A DNA stretch of 6,379 nt, from the NCBI GenBank assembly GCA_020859965.1, contig JAJBVF010000097.1:1-6379 (forward strand). The letters are read 5' to 3'. How positions within the stretch are numbered: the first letter of the stretch is position 1; each line of letters starts with the position of its first letter. This DNA comes from Clostridiales bacterium (GTDB lineage: Bacteria > Bacillota > Clostridia > Lachnospirales > Lachnospiraceae). Of the stretch, positions 4,928 through 6,379 are shown in pieces. Below the pieces are notes generated by a model. It did no database searches. It worked only from the letters and a program-made list of their open reading frames with translations, and had not been told where the DNA came from. The position numbers were made by a program, and so were the translations under genes.

Positions 4928-6379
4928 GGATAACAGAACTGCTGAGACTTGTCTGGCTGAATATCAATCAGAATAAGTTCAAATCAGTTATGACCTCAAT
5001 CGGCATCGTGGTCGGCGCTGCGACGATTGTCATGGTGATCGCGATCGGCCGCGGCGGTCAGATGGATGTCGCGGAACAGTTTGCCAGCCTGAATGCGGGA
5101 TCGATTGATGTCAGCTATGAATATGAGGGCGAGGAAACCACTTCCGGCGGAAACAGTTTTTCCCTTGACAATGTCGGAAGCATGATCATGGGCGGTATCA
5201 GCAACATGTTTGGCGGCGGCCGCGGCGGTGACAGTTCCGGGAATACTGATAGTGCAAATTCCGGCGGAATGGCTGGCGGAGGAAATTTCTCTGACAACGG
5301 CGGCGGCATGGGCGGTGGTTTTTCTTCCGATGATTCCTCAGGTACAGATGGCGGCGGCAGGTCAGATATGGGCAATATGGAAAACATGGCTGACATGGCG
5401 GAGGCATTTGCCAATGGCGATGTAGATATGAGTGACCTTGAGGATATGTTTTCCGGCGGAGAAATGCCGGACGGAGACGCTGAGGATTCCGCCGGGAGTG
5501 ATGCGGGAGACGCAGCAGCCGGTGAAAATGAAGGAAGTGCCGATGGAGAAGGAACGGATGATGCTGCAGGTGAAAATGCCGCGGACGGCAGCCTGGAGGG
5601 AGACGAATCCGGGCTTGCGGAAGGCGAGACCGGGAATGATTCCGAAGATATGAGTGAAGCGGAAACGGCCGCAGCGGCGGAAGCGGATGAGGCAGAGGAT
5701 GAGACGGAAGCTGCAGATCTGACAGACGATCGGCTGAATCAGGAAAATATCATCTTGTCTATTGAAGACGTTGAGGATATTGAGACATTTGTGTCGGGAC
5801 TTGACGGCGCGACAATCTCTTATACCTCCCGGACTTCTGTGGAAGGCGGAGATCTGACCGAGGCAGAGACCTACACAGTGGCAGGTGTCTATTACAGCTA
5901 TTATACCGTCAGCAATCTGGAAATGGCGGAAGGAGAATTCCTGACGGACGACGACAGTGATAACGCATCAAGAGTCTGTGTGCTTGGAAGCTCTGTGGCG
6001 AAGGAACTGTTCGAAAGTGCAGCGGATGCTTATGGAGAGACGCTTTATCTGGACGACCGCGCATATACGGTGATTGGCGTACTCGCATCTTCCTCTACGG
6101 TATCCGCAAACATCACACCGGATGAATCCATTTTCGTTCCGTATGCGACGGGTATCAAATATATTACCGGCACGGATATCAGCCCGGTGATCACGGTGAT
6201 CGCAGAAGATGTCAATGCGGTTGACAGCGTCATTGAGGATGTGGGAATCGTTCTGGAAGAAAATTACAGCAATGCGGAATTTACTTTTTCTGATGCGAGC
6301 AGCAAACTGGAGGCGGCGGAATCTTCCAATGAAATCCTGACCATGCTTCTGACGGCAATGGCAGTGATCGTCTTTATTG
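4924..6379 (+). CDS. MacB/FtsX-type ABC transporter permease with a large low-complexity insertion (partial, 3' end beyond window)
   Basis: The frame is open from the ATG at 4924 to the window edge, giving 485 codons and no stop. It is the membrane subunit of a MacB/YknZ-like exporter. Residues 1-19 are a short amphipathic lead (M-R-I-T-E-L-L-R). The first membrane helix is about 22-42, followed by IGRGGQMDVAEQF, which resembles the family's IG.G....V..QI pattern. The MacB periplasmic core resumes near 270-280 (ILSIEDVEDI) with typical motifs: VAGVYYSYYTVSN, AEGEFLTDDD (about 335-344), RVCVLGSSVAKELF (351-364) and YTVIGVL (382-388). The second membrane helix begins near 470 and is cut by the window end. 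Between residues 70 and 268 lies an insertion of about 200 residues that relatives lack or have much shorter. There is no ATPase domain at the front, unlike E. coli MacB, so a separate ATPase is required and is not seen here. Family call confident; substrate unknown. Confidence 0.9.
   Translation, partial: MRITELLRLVWLNINQNKFKSVMTSIGIVVGAATIVMVIAIGRGGQMDVAEQFASLNAGSIDVSYEYEGEETTSGGNSFSLDNVGSMIMGGISNMFGGGRGGDSSGNTDSANSGGMAGGGNFSDNGGGMGGGFSSDDSSGTDGGGRSDMGNMENMADMAEAFANGDVDMSDLEDMFSGGEMPDGDAEDSAGSDAGDAAAGENEGSADGEGTDDAAGENAADGSLEGDESGLAEGETGNDSEDMSEAETAAAAEADEAEDETEAADLTDDRLNQENIILSIEDVEDIETFVSGLDGATISYTSRTSVEGGDLTEAETYTVAGVYYSYYTVSNLEMAEGEFLTDDDSDNASRVCVLGSSVAKELFESAADAYGETLYLDDRAYTVIGVLASSSTVSANITPDESIFVPYATGIKYITGTDISPVITVIAEDVNAVDSVIEDVGIVLEENYSNAEFTFSDASSKLEAAESSNEILTMLLTAMAVIVFI
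5131..5727 (+). other. Gly/Met-rich then Glu/Asp/Ala-rich insertion in the permease
   Basis: Residues 70-268 fall into two parts. The first (about 72-182) is rich in Gly, Ser, Asp, Asn and Met, with GGG runs and twelve methionines between 87 and 181, including an M-x-x-M-x-x-M-x-x-M series at 149, 152, 155 and 158. The second (about 183-268) is rich in Glu, Asp, Ala and Gly and has no Lys or Arg. It lies immediately after the first membrane segment on the extracytoplasmic side by family topology, before the folded core domain. It is predicted to be disordered. Confidence 0.85.

Noticed and set aside
5115..5653. Short open frames at 5210-5425 (+), 5432-5653 (+) and 5115-5414 (-)
   Set aside because: All lie inside the permease insertion, whose GC-rich Gly/Asp codons leave other frames open. 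The permease frame is continuous and has clear family motifs on both sides.

Overview
The window holds the end of one gene and most of an export operon, all on the + strand. The organism looks like a Gram-positive gut-type Clostridia, possibly Lachnospiraceae. This rests on the roughly even base composition, strong purine-rich ribosome binding sites, membrane-fusion adaptors in a genome with no sign of an outer membrane system, and a permease separate from its ATPase. The taxonomic guess is inference only.

Layout: positions 1-308 are the 3' end of an unidentified gene with a Thr/Ala/Pro/Glu-rich repeat tail, closed by a clear intrinsic terminator (335-381). A short intergenic stretch holds a candidate promoter. 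Then come three tightly packed genes: adaptor 1 (502-3378, 958 aa), adaptor 2 (3410-4927, 505 aa) and a MacB/FtsX-type ABC permease (from 4924, running off the window end). The gaps are 31 bases and then a 4-base ATGA overlap, so they are almost certainly one transcript. No ATPase gene is visible. It would be expected downstream.

The two adaptors are diverged paralogues of the HlyD/MacA/YknX membrane-fusion family. Adaptor 2 has the full plan: membrane anchor, split lipoyl domain around a coiled coil, beta-barrel and membrane-proximal domain. Adaptor 1 has a cleavable-looking signal peptide, no membrane-proximal domain, and about 750 residues between its two lipoyl halves. That region holds Ser/Glu dipeptide runs, ten alanine heptads and a Ser/Gly/Met-rich linker.

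The most interesting signal is that all three operon proteins carry long low-complexity, acidic insertions in parts predicted to lie outside the membrane. Each insertion contains a period-three methionine motif (MxxMxxM). The 8-residue string MSAMSSMS is identical in both adaptors although it is encoded by different synonymous codons, which points to a protein-level constraint or convergence rather than recent DNA copying. The working idea is a MacAB/Ykn-like exporter with a shared, disordered, methionine-studded extracytoplasmic layer. Its substrate cannot be told from the sequence.
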